Assembly (NCBI GenBank): GCA_045564655.1 | Contig: JBJLGX010000024.1 | Coordinates: forward strand, 1 to 41,093 | Reading direction: 5' to 3' | Source: UBA826 sp045564655 | GTDB lineage: Bacteria; Chloroflexota; Dehalococcoidia; Lucifugimonadales; UBA826 | Length of the DNA: 41,093 bases | In this document: positions 26,626 through 34,417 of the stretch, piece after piece | Layout: the number at the start of each line of letters is the position of its first letter | How positions within the stretch are numbered: the first letter of the stretch is position 1 | Notes under the pieces: generated by a model | Database searches by the model: none | The model's input: only the letters and a program-made list of their open reading frames with translations | Told to the model about the DNA's origin: nothing | Made by a program: the position numbers and the translations under genes

Positions 26626-27618
26626 TTAAGACTTTAAAAGGTCCCTTACTGCTTCAGTAAATGAGGGTAAAACTTTTTCCCAGTCTCCAACTACACCATA
26701 TGATGCATCTTTAAAAATATTTGCATCTGAATCATTATTTATGGCTATTATGTTTCTAGACCCTAAGCATCCTGCCATGTGCTGACTAGCACCAGATATA
26801 CCTACTGTTATATATATGTCAGGGGCAACTTGCTTTCCGGTTAACCCTATTTGGAATGAATGGTCCATCCATCCTGCGTCACATACTGCTCTTGACGCCC
26901 CAACTGCTCCCTCAAATATATTTGCTAATTCTTCTAATTGTTGGAAAGGTTCTGGTCCACCCAATCCTCGACCTCCTGCTACTATAACAGGGGCATCCTC
27001 TAGGCGAATACCTTCAGATTTTTCTTTCACTGTTTCTATTATGTTCAGTTGTATAGCATTATCGTCGATTTCAATATCTAATTTTTCAATAGATCCTTGT
27101 CTACTATTGTCAGGTTTAAGTGGGTCGAAAGCTTTTGACCGTATAATTATTACTTGAGGGTCATCTTGGTTAAACTGGAATTTTGCTACTGCGCTACCCC
27201 CATAAACAGGTCTTGTTGCTATTACTCTTGAAGATTTTTCATCTATAGATACGTCAGTGCAATCTTGAGCGACTCCACTTCCTAATCTATAAGCTATTCT
27301 TGACCCTACATTTCGACCCATATGTGTTTTGGAAGTTAATATTATATTTGGATTCTTTTTAATACATATTTGTTCTAAAAATGATACAAAGGCATCAATG
27401 TTCCCTTTTGACAGTTCGGGGTGAGATATTACATAAACAATGTCGGCGCCTAGATGTATTAAATCGGTGAAAGAGGATTCTTTAACATCATCTGTTACAA
27501 TTGCGCACACTTTATTCCCTAGTGGTGCTGCTAGTTTTCGGGCAGCTGCTATTAACTCTCCAGATGTCGCGTTAATAGAGTTTCCTTCTGCTTCAGCCAA
27601 TACTAGTATGTCTGACAT
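26626..27618 (-). CDS. etfA: Electron transfer flavoprotein alpha subunit
   Basis: 330 residues. The FAD-binding C-terminal domain shows VAGGRGLGGPE, GASRAVCDAGW, QIGLTGKQVAPDIYI and GISGASQHMAGC. With EtfB it carries electrons from acyl-CoA and other dehydrogenases to a quinone oxidoreductase. AAGGAAA precedes the ATG. It follows etfB by 25 bp. Confidence 0.95.
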   Translation of the reverse strand: MSDILVLAEAEGNSINATSGELIAAARKLAAPLGNKVCAIVTDDVKESSFTDLIHLGADIVYVISHPELSKGNIDAFVSFLEQICIKKNPNIILTSKTHMGRNVGSRIAYRLGSGVAQDCTDVSIDEKSSRVIATRPVYGGSAVAKFQFNQDDPQVIIIRSKAFDPLKPDNSRQGSIEKLDIEIDDNAIQLNIIETVKEKSEGIRLEDAPVIVAGGRGLGGPEPFQQLEELANIFEGAVGASRAVCDAGWMDHSFQIGLTGKQVAPDIYITVGISGASQHMAGCLGSRNIIAINNDSDANIFKDASYGVVGDWEKVLPSFTEAVRDLLKS

Positions 27619-27643
27619 TGATTTTCCTTGATTTTAAAATATA

Positions 27644-28450
27644 TTAAATGATTTTATCTTCACGTAATTTTAAAGCTAATAATCTTCCTGAGTCTGTGTC
27701 GTCTTCACCTTCTAATATTTCACATTGTGAATTACTTACAGGTAGATCTAAATTTATTAAAGACATTTTAGGGGATATTTCAGATTCAGTAATATTTATA
27801 TCTGAAAGTGTTAATTTTTCAGGTTTTTTTCGGCTTGCTTGCATTATACCTTTTAATGTGGGGTATCTTGGTTCCCCAATTTCGTTACTTACTGTTATTA
27901 ATGCGGGTAATCGTGACTTTAATGATATGTATCCATCCGGGATAGAGCTTTTAATAGTGATGTCATTTTGTTCTTGTTCTGTTTCTATTTCACGAGCACT
28001 ATTTAAACAAGGTATTCCTAAGTTTTCTGCTATTCCCATAGGAACATGCGCGTTGTCCCAGTCCGAAGCGTGCTGACCACATATTATGAGGTCATAGCTA
28101 GGCATATTATTTATGGTTGCAGATAGTATTTTGGATGTACTAAAAGGGTCTAAGTTTTCAAGGTTTGGATCTTCGACAAGAATTATTTGGTCTGCTCCCA
28201 TTGATAAAGGTTTTTTTATCACGTCCAAAATGAAATTAGTTCCTATGGATATCACTGTAACATTAACGTCTGGCATAGAATCTTTTATTCTAAGTGCCGC
28301 TTCTACTGCATTTTCGCAGTATCCGTTGACAACGGGAGGTATGCCTTCAGCTGGTTTAACAGACAGATTGGTTTGATCAATTTTGAAAGCCGCTGAAGGA
28401 GTGTCTGGATCTACAACCTGTTTGACGCATACTACGATATTAAAACTCAT
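27644..28450 (-). CDS. etfB: Electron transfer flavoprotein beta subunit
   Basis: 268 residues with the EtfB start IVVCVKQVVDPDTP, the central ADQIILVED, LIICGQHASDWDNAHVP, and the recognition-loop-like PTLKGIMQASRKKPE. It binds AMP and partner dehydrogenases. It leads the etfB-etfA-unknown-npdG run and has a promoter at 28489-28516. Partner dehydrogenases are not in the window, but the crotonase near 1111 is in keeping with acyl-CoA oxidation. Confidence 0.94.
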   Translation of the reverse strand: MSFNIVVCVKQVVDPDTPSAAFKIDQTNLSVKPAEGIPPVVNGYCENAVEAALRIKDSMPDVNVTVISIGTNFILDVIKKPLSMGADQIILVEDPNLENLDPFSTSKILSATINNMPSYDLIICGQHASDWDNAHVPMGIAENLGIPCLNSAREIETEQEQNDITIKSSIPDGYISLKSRLPALITVSNEIGEPRYPTLKGIMQASRKKPEKLTLSDINITESEISPKMSLINLDLPVSNSQCEILEGEDDTDSGRLLALKLREDKII

Positions 28451-28722
28451 ATATTTTTACCTAGGAAGAAAAGTTTCTATATATAAAAGTTATCAAATTT
28501 TAAAAGCAAGTGTCAATTTTAAGAGAGTTATTTTTAGAACAAAAGTTTTGTACAAAAATAAAAATAATAAAAAAACACGCTATTTTTGTTGATTTTTTGT
28601 TGATTTTTTTTGACAAATATAAGAAGATTCTCTCTGACTTTAAAAAAATAGTTTTATTAGAAGATAGAAAATATATCTAATAATTTTTGATTAATACAAG
28701 ATTTATATATTTGGAGTAAGGC
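28451..28722. other. Very AT-rich divergent intergenic region with phased A/T tracts and an AU-rich hairpin
   Basis: This separates etfB (minus) from the zinc-ribbon gene (plus). An A7 tract (28569-28575) and T-tracts of 5, 6 and 8 bp (28583-28587, 28593-28598, 28604-28611) have centres 10-13 bp apart, the pattern of curved DNA. A perfect 8-bp inverted repeat (TTATTAGA at 28654-28661, TCTAATAA at 28676-28683) is followed by T5. A consensus TTGACA (28610-28615) lacks a matching -10. No RNA gene is recognised. Confidence 0.6.
28489..28516 (-). promoter_or_regulatory. Sigma-70-type promoter for etfB-etfA
   Basis: On the minus strand TTGACA (28516-28511), a 16-bp spacer and GATAAC (28494-28489). 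The leader to etfB is about 32 nt. Confidence 0.5.
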
Positions 28723-29223
28723 ATGGTTATTCAAACTGCAAATCCGTTTAAACCGGCAACACCTCGTGTTCCTATAGCCCCTAGACGTTTGAAACCTAGT
28801 CTTCCGGGACCTGGAAGAAATTCGAAAGCCAATAAGACTAGATGCCCTAAATGCTCATCAATGTTGAGGGTTAATTTTGAAGAAGCTGAATGTTTAAATT
28901 GTGGTTTTGTTGATTATGAATATTCGCCTCCTGAGTCAGAAGCAGTAGAACATAATCCTAGTTTAATTAGTACAGGTACTAGGTATGTATTGAGATATAT
29001 AGGAGAATTTCCTGCTTTAGTTGAGGTTGTTACTCACGTTAAGGTTTATAGAGTTAGGAATAGAGCAGTATTTGGTGTGCGGTGTCCCTTCTGTGGAGGA
29101 GCAATGGCTCAGTCCTCTCTATCAGGTAAGCGAAGGGAAATGCGAGAAGAAAGGTATAAATGCTCTTCGGGCCATAGAGTTTCTTTATGTCCAAATACTA
29201 AGGGCGTATTAGGCTGGAAATAA
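28723..29223 (+). CDS. Double zinc-ribbon protein of unknown function
   Basis: A 166-residue basic protein. The N-terminal 40 residues are Pro/Arg/Lys-rich and probably unfolded. The first ribbon uses Cys41, Cys44, Cys57 and Cys60 (CPKC, then CLNC). The second uses Cys121, Cys124, Cys147 and His151 or Cys156 (CPFC, then CSSGHRVSLC). Between them are about 60 residues with a VRNRAVFGVR strand. The pattern resembles nucleic-acid-binding or transcription-associated zinc ribbons, but I recognise no named family. GGAG lies 6 nt before the ATG. It has an unusually long upstream region for this genome. The MetF-like gene follows after 47 bp. Confidence 0.78.
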   Translation: MVIQTANPFKPATPRVPIAPRRLKPSLPGPGRNSKANKTRCPKCSSMLRVNFEEAECLNCGFVDYEYSPPESEAVEHNPSLISTGTRYVLRYIGEFPALVEVVTHVKVYRVRNRAVFGVRCPFCGGAMAQSSLSGKRREMREERYKCSSGHRVSLCPNTKGVLGWK

Positions 29224-29270
29224 GTAAATATATATTTGGAAGGTATAATACATTTTTAGCAATGTAGGAT

Positions 29271-30122
29271 ATGGAAATTTTTTCTCCTTTACCTAATATT
29301 ATTGAAAGTTTGAGATGCTCACAAAAGGATCATTTTATAGTTTGTGATTTTTCTCCTCCCCGAAGTGCTAACCCTCAAACTTTAGAATTAGCAAATTCTC
29401 TGAATCCTGATATGTTTTCTGTTTCTTATAATCCGGGAACTTCTGTAAAGATGAACCCTGTATTTGCTTCTTTTTGGATTCAAAAGATTACTAACATACC
29501 ATCTGTTTTTACCCTTTCAACGAATGATCTAAACATCCAAGCTATAGAAGGATTACTACTGGGAGCTCAGTCTCTAGGTTTAAATAATGTGGTATTTGTT
29601 ATGGGAGATTTACCTACTCATGCTATCTCAACTACCAAAGTTTTAGAACTTACTAAAAAAATGAACCAAGGGCTTTACATTAACAATGATAAGGTCAGTC
29701 ACACAACAAGTTTTTGTACCGGCTCAACGATTGATATTTCAAAGGATTGGGATCATGAGATTATGCTTACAAAAAGAAAAATTGATTCAGGATCTGATTT
29801 TTTCATAGCACAAGCTCAATTTGATATAGCTAAAGTAGTACGTTTTTTGGAATCATACAGGAAGGTAACAGGGACCCATATTGATATTCCCATTTTATGG
29901 GGTGTCCAAATGCTAGCTAAAGGCAGTGGGTCTTTCACTAACATTCCCGATAATATTAAATTTGATTTAGAGAATGGCAAGCCAGGTTTTGATATTGCTC
30001 TGGATATAATTGATCAATATTTCTCATATGGGATCACTTCGTTTTATCTTCTACCGTCATTTTTTAAAACTGGCCGAAGAGATTATTTATCAGCAGGAAA
30101 ACTCATTTCTACATTGACCTAG
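29271..30122 (+). CDS. Methylenetetrahydrofolate reductase-like protein (MetF family, divergent)
   Basis: A 283-residue TIM-barrel protein resembling MetF. Matching segments are CDFSPPRSAN (25-34, MetF EFFPPK), FSVSYNPGTSV, TLSTNDLNIQAIEGLLLGAQ and VVFVMGDLP with Asp113. The first motif has Asp26 where MetF has its general-acid Glu, so activity with methylene-tetrahydrofolate is uncertain. It may act on a related folate or be a corrinoid-linked variant. TATAAT at 29244-29249 suggests its own promoter with a short leader (-35 weak). Its last codons contain the -35 of the promoter for the next two mini-genes. Confidence 0.72.
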   Translation: MEIFSPLPNIIESLRCSQKDHFIVCDFSPPRSANPQTLELANSLNPDMFSVSYNPGTSVKMNPVFASFWIQKITNIPSVFTLSTNDLNIQAIEGLLLGAQSLGLNNVVFVMGDLPTHAISTTKVLELTKKMNQGLYINNDKVSHTTSFCTGSTIDISKDWDHEIMLTKRKIDSGSDFFIAQAQFDIAKVVRFLESYRKVTGTHIDIPILWGVQMLAKGSGSFTNIPDNIKFDLENGKPGFDIALDIIDQYFSYGITSFYLLPSFFKTGRRDYLSAGKLISTLT

Positions 30123-30142
30123 AGGTAGGCATTTTTTATAAT
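30114..30142 (+). promoter_or_regulatory. Near-consensus sigma-70 promoter for two desulforedoxin-like mini-genes
   Basis: TTGACC (30114-30119), exactly 17 bp, TATAAT (30137-30142). This is the best match to the sigma-70 consensus I see in the window. The -35 overlaps the end of the MetF-like gene. The start would be near 30149, with a leader of about 37 nt. Confidence 0.7.
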
Positions 30143-30185
30143 CTTCTTGGTGCTTGTAAGACTTGTTAAATGCTAGGAGTATGTT

Positions 30186-30305
30186 TTGGCTACTGAAACA
30201 GGGAAGAGATATTATTGCCAGAAATGTGAAATGGAATTTGTAGTTACTCGCGGTTCTGCTGAAGGATCTCTGGAATGCTGTTCTACAATGATGGAAAAAA
30301 AGTAA
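30186..30305 (+). CDS. Desulforedoxin-like mini-protein 1 (39 residues)
   Basis: A TTG start with AGGAG 6 nt upstream gives a 39-residue protein, MATETGKRYYCQKCEM then FVVTRGSAEGSLECCSTMME. The CxxC (11, 14) and CC (31, 32) spacing is that of desulforedoxin and of the N-terminal domain of desulfoferrodoxin, which bind one Fe (or Zn) with four Cys. The superoxide-reductase domain is absent. It is followed after 18 bp by a paralogue. A simple zinc-binding knuckle is the alternative to an iron redox centre. Confidence rests on the Cys pattern, the ribosome binding site and the promoter. Confidence 0.75.
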   Translation: MATETGKRYYCQKCEMEFVVTRGSAEGSLECCSTMMEKK

Positions 30306-30323
30306 TTCAGGGATATTAAATTT

Positions 30324-30467
30324 ATGGCTAATCAATTAGGTAGAAGATATGAATGTAGTGCATGTGGAACAATTGTTTTGTGTACGAAAACTGGCAAATC
30401 ACTAGTATTATGTTGTGCATCTGAGATGGAATTACAGGAACCTAGGAAACTTCCTTCATCAGATTAA
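30324..30467 (+). CDS. Desulforedoxin-like mini-protein 2 (47 residues)
   Basis: A 47-residue protein from ATG at 30324 with the same pattern: RRYECSACGTIVL, CxxC at 11 and 14 and CC at 30 and 31 (VLCCASEMEL), plus an extra Cys20. It aligns with the preceding mini-protein over RYxCxxC, V, T, G, CC and M, so the two look like a tandem duplication that has diverged. A longer Pro/Lys tail follows. The ribosome binding site is weak (AGGGAT about 10 nt upstream). It ends 7 bp from the convergent lipA gene. Confidence 0.75.
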   Translation: MANQLGRRYECSACGTIVLCTKTGKSLVLCCASEMELQEPRKLPSSD

Positions 30468-30474
30468 ATTATAC

Positions 30475-31350
30475 TCAAGACATAATTAATTGGGCAGCCT
30501 CGTGTTGTTGGTCTGCGTGATATGAGCTTCTAACTAATGGGCCAGAGGCTACATGCTTGAAACCTAATTCATATCCTATTTCTTCGAAATGTTTAAATTC
30601 TTCTGGTTTATACCATTTTTCTGTTTGAGCATGTTTCTTTGAGGGTTTTAAATATTGACCTATAGTGACTAGGTCGCAATTTACGTCTCGCAAGTCCTCT
30701 AATGTTTGGGTTATTTCTGGTAATGTTTCACCTAGCCCAACCATAATCCCAGATTTTGTTATGATATTTTTTGATATTTCTTTTGCATTTTTGAGAACCT
30801 CCAAAGATAATCTATAATCACCTTTGGCTCGAATTTTAGGGAATATTCTTTCTACGGTTTCAATATTATGATTGAATGTGTCGGGGTTTGCGTCAATAAC
30901 AGTTTTTAAGCTGTTAATGTTTCCTTCAAAATCAGGGGTAAGCACTTCGATTTTACATGAAGGCATTTTTTTTCTTATTTGATTTATACAACTTGCAAAA
31001 ATAAAAGCCCCTCCATCAGGGAGATCATCTCTATTTACTGATGTTATGACTGCGTAATTTAATCCTAACGTTTCTACTGTTTCTGCTAGTCTTTTAGGTT
31101 CTTCTAAATCCAATCCTGTTGGCACGCCTGATTTAACAGAACAATATCTGCATGCTCTTGTGCAAATGTCTCCTAATATCATGAAGGTAGCGGTTCCCCT
31201 ATCCCAACATTCACCTATATTAGGGCATCTTGCATCTTCGCAAACAGTATTTAATTGATTTGTTTGGACGAGGTTTTTCACATGTTCATAGTTCGCGCCA
31301 TGAGGCATTTTAACCTTAAGCCAAGCAGGAAATTTACGTTTAGTTTCCAT
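30475..31350 (-). CDS. lipA: Lipoyl synthase
   Basis: A 291-residue radical-SAM enzyme that inserts two sulfurs into octanoyl-protein. The auxiliary [4Fe-4S] cluster has Cys37, Cys42 and Cys48 (CEDARCPNIGEC) plus the Ser of the C-terminal RSSY (274-277). The radical-SAM cluster CTRACRYC has Cys63, Cys67 and Cys70. AAGGGA precedes the ATG. lipB is not adjacent. It diverges from the rRNA methyltransferase gene. Confidence 0.97.
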   Translation of the reverse strand: METKRKFPAWLKVKMPHGANYEHVKNLVQTNQLNTVCEDARCPNIGECWDRGTATFMILGDICTRACRYCSVKSGVPTGLDLEEPKRLAETVETLGLNYAVITSVNRDDLPDGGAFIFASCINQIRKKMPSCKIEVLTPDFEGNINSLKTVIDANPDTFNHNIETVERIFPKIRAKGDYRLSLEVLKNAKEISKNIITKSGIMVGLGETLPEITQTLEDLRDVNCDLVTIGQYLKPSKKHAQTEKWYKPEEFKHFEEIGYELGFKHVASGPLVRSSYHADQQHEAAQLIMS

Positions 31351-31448
31351 ATACTAATCCCTTATGAATTTAGCATCTAAGCAAGTATTTATCATATTTT
31401 GTACCATATTACTTTCAATAATAACAAATAGGTGTTAATAAAATCACT

Positions 31449-32654
31449 ATGTTTGATACTCTTAGGTACAATGATAGAGAAAAAGAATATGCTATTTTAC
31501 GACTTGGTGATATGTCGCACCTAGGAGATTGTAGGTCTCAATTATCTGGACATGAGATTTTTGTTTTTGGTGGGATACCAGGCGAATTAGTTAAAGCTAG
31601 AATATATAGATATCGTAAGAAAAAGATAAATGTCATATCAGCTATAGTTGATGAAGTTATCGAGTCATCACCACACAGAATATCTGTAAAGTGCCCCTAT
31701 TTTGGTCCTTGTAGTGGCTGCCAATGGCAACATATGGATTATAAGTATCAATTAGAATTAAAGAAACAAATTGTCGTCAACTCTTTTTCTTACTATGAAG
31801 CCCTTGGAAATATTTATGTTAATAATACAATTGCTTCTGAAAATAAATTTGCATATAGAAATCATGCAAGATTTTCTGTTAAATTTGGAGGCCAAATAGG
31901 GTTTTCAAATCGAATAACTCGTAGATTTGTAAAAATTGACGAGTGTTTGATTATGGATCAGAAAATTAATAACCAACTTTCGATATTGCAAGACAAAGTT
32001 TCTGAAACTACCAGCATGTCAATTAGAGTAGGGGTTAACACTGATAATATTTTGATACAACCTAAACTTACAGATTCTAATATCCCAATAGAGACAGGTC
32101 AAAAATTTTATATAGAAGAATTTTATGGTAAGGAATTTAGGGTTGCGTCTCCGTCTTTTTTTCAAGTTAATATTGCACAAGCAGAGAAAATAGTAGAAAT
32201 AATGAAGTCATCATTAAATCTTTCGGGAAATGAAATTTTGGTAGATGCATATTCAGGTGTAGGAACATTTGCGATTTCTCTCGCATCTTCAGTTGGCAAA
32301 GTGATTGCAATAGAAGAGTCAGCTTCAGCTATAAAAGATGCGGGATTTGCTATTGGTAACATTGATAATATTGAATTTATTTTAGGTAAAACAGAGAATA
32401 TATTAGGTTCTATAATTGATAACATTGATATTTTAATACTTGACCCTTCTAGAAAAGGATGCCATTCAAATACTATAGAAGTTATATTGGAAAAATTACC
32501 GAAAAGTATAGTTTATGTTTCCTGTGATCCCGTTACATTAGCTAGAGATTTGAATATGCTAGTATCTGGAGGTTACTCCATAAGATATGTTCAGCCTCTT
32601 GATATGTTTCCACAAACCTATCATGTTGAGGTTATAGTTATTATGGATAGGTAA
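31449..32654 (+). CDS. Class I SAM-dependent RNA methyltransferase (23S rRNA uracil-5-methyltransferase RlmD/RumA type)
   Basis: 401 residues. An N-terminal TRAM-like domain (residues 20-75) is followed by a [4Fe-4S] motif with Cys82, Cys88 and Cys91 (CPYFGPCSGC) and a fourth Cys166 (VKIDECL). The methyltransferase domain has VDAYSGVGTFAISLA and LDPSRKGC, and YVSCDPVTLARDL supplies the nucleophilic Cys. It methylates C5 of a uracil in rRNA; the exact position cannot be told, and RlmCD or TrmA-like specificity is possible. No clear ribosome binding site is seen. Maf follows after 23 bp. Confidence 0.9.
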   Translation: MFDTLRYNDREKEYAILRLGDMSHLGDCRSQLSGHEIFVFGGIPGELVKARIYRYRKKKINVISAIVDEVIESSPHRISVKCPYFGPCSGCQWQHMDYKYQLELKKQIVVNSFSYYEALGNIYVNNTIASENKFAYRNHARFSVKFGGQIGFSNRITRRFVKIDECLIMDQKINNQLSILQDKVSETTSMSIRVGVNTDNILIQPKLTDSNIPIETGQKFYIEEFYGKEFRVASPSFFQVNIAQAEKIVEIMKSSLNLSGNEILVDAYSGVGTFAISLASSVGKVIAIEESASAIKDAGFAIGNIDNIEFILGKTENILGSIIDNIDILILDPSRKGCHSNTIEVILEKLPKSIVYVSCDPVTLARDLNMLVSGGYSIRYVQPLDMFPQTYHVEVIVIMDR

Positions 32655-32677
32655 GCTAAATTCATGAGTAATCTAAA

Positions 32678-33325
32678 ATGACAAAAAATGGATATCCTAT
32701 ATCCGTACTTTTAGGATCCACCTCTCCTAGGCGCCGGCAACTGATAGGCTCCTTAGGATGTTCTCTTAGAGTTACGGATCCTATTGCTGATGAACCAGAA
32801 CCAAATTTTAATGAATCGCCTAGTTCTTATTGTGAGAGGATGGCATTAATTAAGTTCGAATCAATTAAGCATTTGTTATATCCGTCTGAATGTTTAGTTA
32901 CAGCTGACACTGTGGTGTCATTAGGTGATCAAATATTTGGTAAGCCAAAAACACCATTAGAAGCAGAATTTATGTTAAAAAGTTTAAGAAATAAAACTCA
33001 TACAGTATCAACCGCTCTAGTAGTGTCTTCTTTTTTTAAGAATAAAATACAGAGAACGCTCAACGTTACGAATGTGACTATGAGAAATTATAGTGATTTA
33101 GAAATTGATGACTATATTAATTCTGGAGATTATAAAGATAAAGCTGGGGCCTACTCTATCCAGAATAAGTCTTTCAACTTATCTAGAAGTTTTGATGGTT
33201 GTTATACTTCAGTTGTTGGATTACCTTTATGCGATTTAAGCGGTATGCTTATTAAAGAGGGTTTTAACTTGACTACTATAAGTTGTAATAAAGGATTAGA
33301 TGGTCCTAATAAATTATGGATTTAA
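32678..33325 (+). CDS. maf: Maf-like nucleoside triphosphate pyrophosphatase
   Basis: A 215-residue Maf/YhdE-family enzyme, which hydrolyses non-canonical or normal dTTP/UTP-type nucleotides. It shows the N-terminal LLGSTSPRRRQLIGSLG, the metal-site TADTVVSLGDQIFGKPK, and the KAGAYSIQ segment of this family. A slightly longer C-terminal tail (about 20 residues) is of unknown role. No good ribosome binding site is seen; the gene probably relies on the upstream methyltransferase transcript. Confidence 0.93.
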   Translation: MTKNGYPISVLLGSTSPRRRQLIGSLGCSLRVTDPIADEPEPNFNESPSSYCERMALIKFESIKHLLYPSECLVTADTVVSLGDQIFGKPKTPLEAEFMLKSLRNKTHTVSTALVVSSFFKNKIQRTLNVTNVTMRNYSDLEIDDYINSGDYKDKAGAYSIQNKSFNLSRSFDGCYTSVVGLPLCDLSGMLIKEGFNLTTISCNKGLDGPNKLWI

Positions 33326-33345
33326 ATTTTAGGAGTTCATAAATA

Positions 33346-33666
33346 ATGATGGGTATGGGGACCTTAGAGGTCTTAGTTATATTATTAGTTGCATTTGTAT
33401 TGTTAGGTCCTGAGAAGATGATTTCAGGTGCAAAGTCATTGGGCTCTTTATTTGCTCAAGCTAAAAATGTTATGGATGATGTGACTAACATTGATTTAGA
33501 TTCCTTTAATGAAAATAAACTAACGAGAAATAAAAATTCTGAAGAAGTAAATACAGATGAGGAAGATCCCAATACTAATATGATAGAGCCTATTCCGTTT
33601 GGCAGGAAGGTAAAACCCTATTCAGAGGAACCCTCTGACGTTGAGGATGGCAAAAAAGATGCCTGA
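33346..33666 (+). CDS. Sec-independent translocase TatA/TatB-family protein (TatB-like)
   Basis: A 106-residue protein with one N-terminal membrane helix (LEVLVILLVAFVLLGPEKM), an amphipathic helix (SGAKSLGSLFAQAKNVMDDV) and an acidic tail. The Pro hinge after the helix is typical of TatA/B. Length and position before tatC favour a TatB-like role, but TatA cannot be excluded. TAGGAG lies upstream. It overlaps tatC by 8 bp. Confidence 0.85.
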   Translation: MMGMGTLEVLVILLVAFVLLGPEKMISGAKSLGSLFAQAKNVMDDVTNIDLDSFNENKLTRNKNSEEVNTDEEDPNTNMIEPIPFGRKVKPYSEEPSDVEDGKKDA

Positions 33667-34417
33667 TGAACAAACCTTAAAGGATCATTTTGTTGAGTTA
33701 AGGAATAGATTAACCAAGTCAGCTTTAGTTGTTGTGATTACAACTGCCATTGCTTTTGTTTTTCACCAACAAATTCTTGAGATTCTTATGAAACCAGCCG
33801 CTGATTTCACATCCTTACCAAATAATAAGCCTGTTTATACAAGTTTGACAGAGTTTTTGGGCATAGCAATGAAAGCTTCAATATTAGTCGGCTTTTTTGC
33901 ATCGTTACCTTTTATCCTTTGGCAGGTAGTTAAATTTTCTTCCCCGGGACTAAATTCATCGGAGAAAAAATATTTATATTCTTTAATGCCAGTAGTCATT
34001 GTTGTTTTTATATTGGGAGCTTCTTTTGGTTATTTTATATTGTTCCCACCTGCTGTTAAATTTTTGATCAATTTTGGTAGTGATATAGCTATACCTATGA
34101 TCAGAATAGGTAATTATATAAATTTAATGCTGACTCTATTGTTTTGGATGGGGATAGTTTTTGAATTGCCAGTAGTTTTATTTTTTCTTTCTAGGATAGG
34201 AGTTGTTAAACCGGGGTTTTTATCTAAAAATAGGCGTTGGGCTATTGTTATAGCATTTATTTTAGGAGCTCTAATTACTCCTACATTAGATCCAGTGAAT
34301 CAAATCTTTGTTGCAGCTCCTATTATTGTTTTATATGAATTAGGAATAATATTAGCAAAGATAGGTTTCAAGATCAGAACAAAGAACAGATCTAAATCAA
34401 ATCAAGTTAACGAATAA
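33659..34417 (+). CDS. tatC: Sec-independent protein translocase TatC
   Basis: A polytopic membrane protein with six predicted helices and the conserved start DHFVELRNRL, binding site for twin-arginine signals together with TatB. The ATG at 33659 overlaps the end of the TatA/B gene by 8 bp, with GAGG 12 nt before it. An in-frame ATG at 33647 would add four residues and cannot be excluded. It ends directly against the convergent tatA gene with no gap. Confidence 0.95.
   Translation: MPDEQTLKDHFVELRNRLTKSALVVVITTAIAFVFHQQILEILMKPAADFTSLPNNKPVYTSLTEFLGIAMKASILVGFFASLPFILWQVVKFSSPGLNSSEKKYLYSLMPVVIVVFILGASFGYFILFPPAVKFLINFGSDIAIPMIRIGNYINLMLTLLFWMGIVFELPVVLFFLSRIGVVKPGFLSKNRRWAIVIAFILGALITPTLDPVNQIFVAAPIIVLYELGIILAKIGFKIRTKNRSKSNQVNE

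Noticed and set aside
26590..26626. Alternative ATG start (26616-26614) for the unknown gene after etfA
   Set aside because: That ATG reads into a TGA after five codons; only the TTG start at 26604 keeps the frame open.
27648..28076. 142-codon plus-strand open frame opposite etfB
   Set aside because: etfB is unambiguous on the minus strand; the antisense frame shows no recognisable protein features.
28603..28640. Promoter for the zinc-ribbon gene based on the perfect TTGACA at 28610-28615
   Set aside because: No -10 hexamer resembling TATAAT occurs 15-19 bp downstream; only the -35 half is present.
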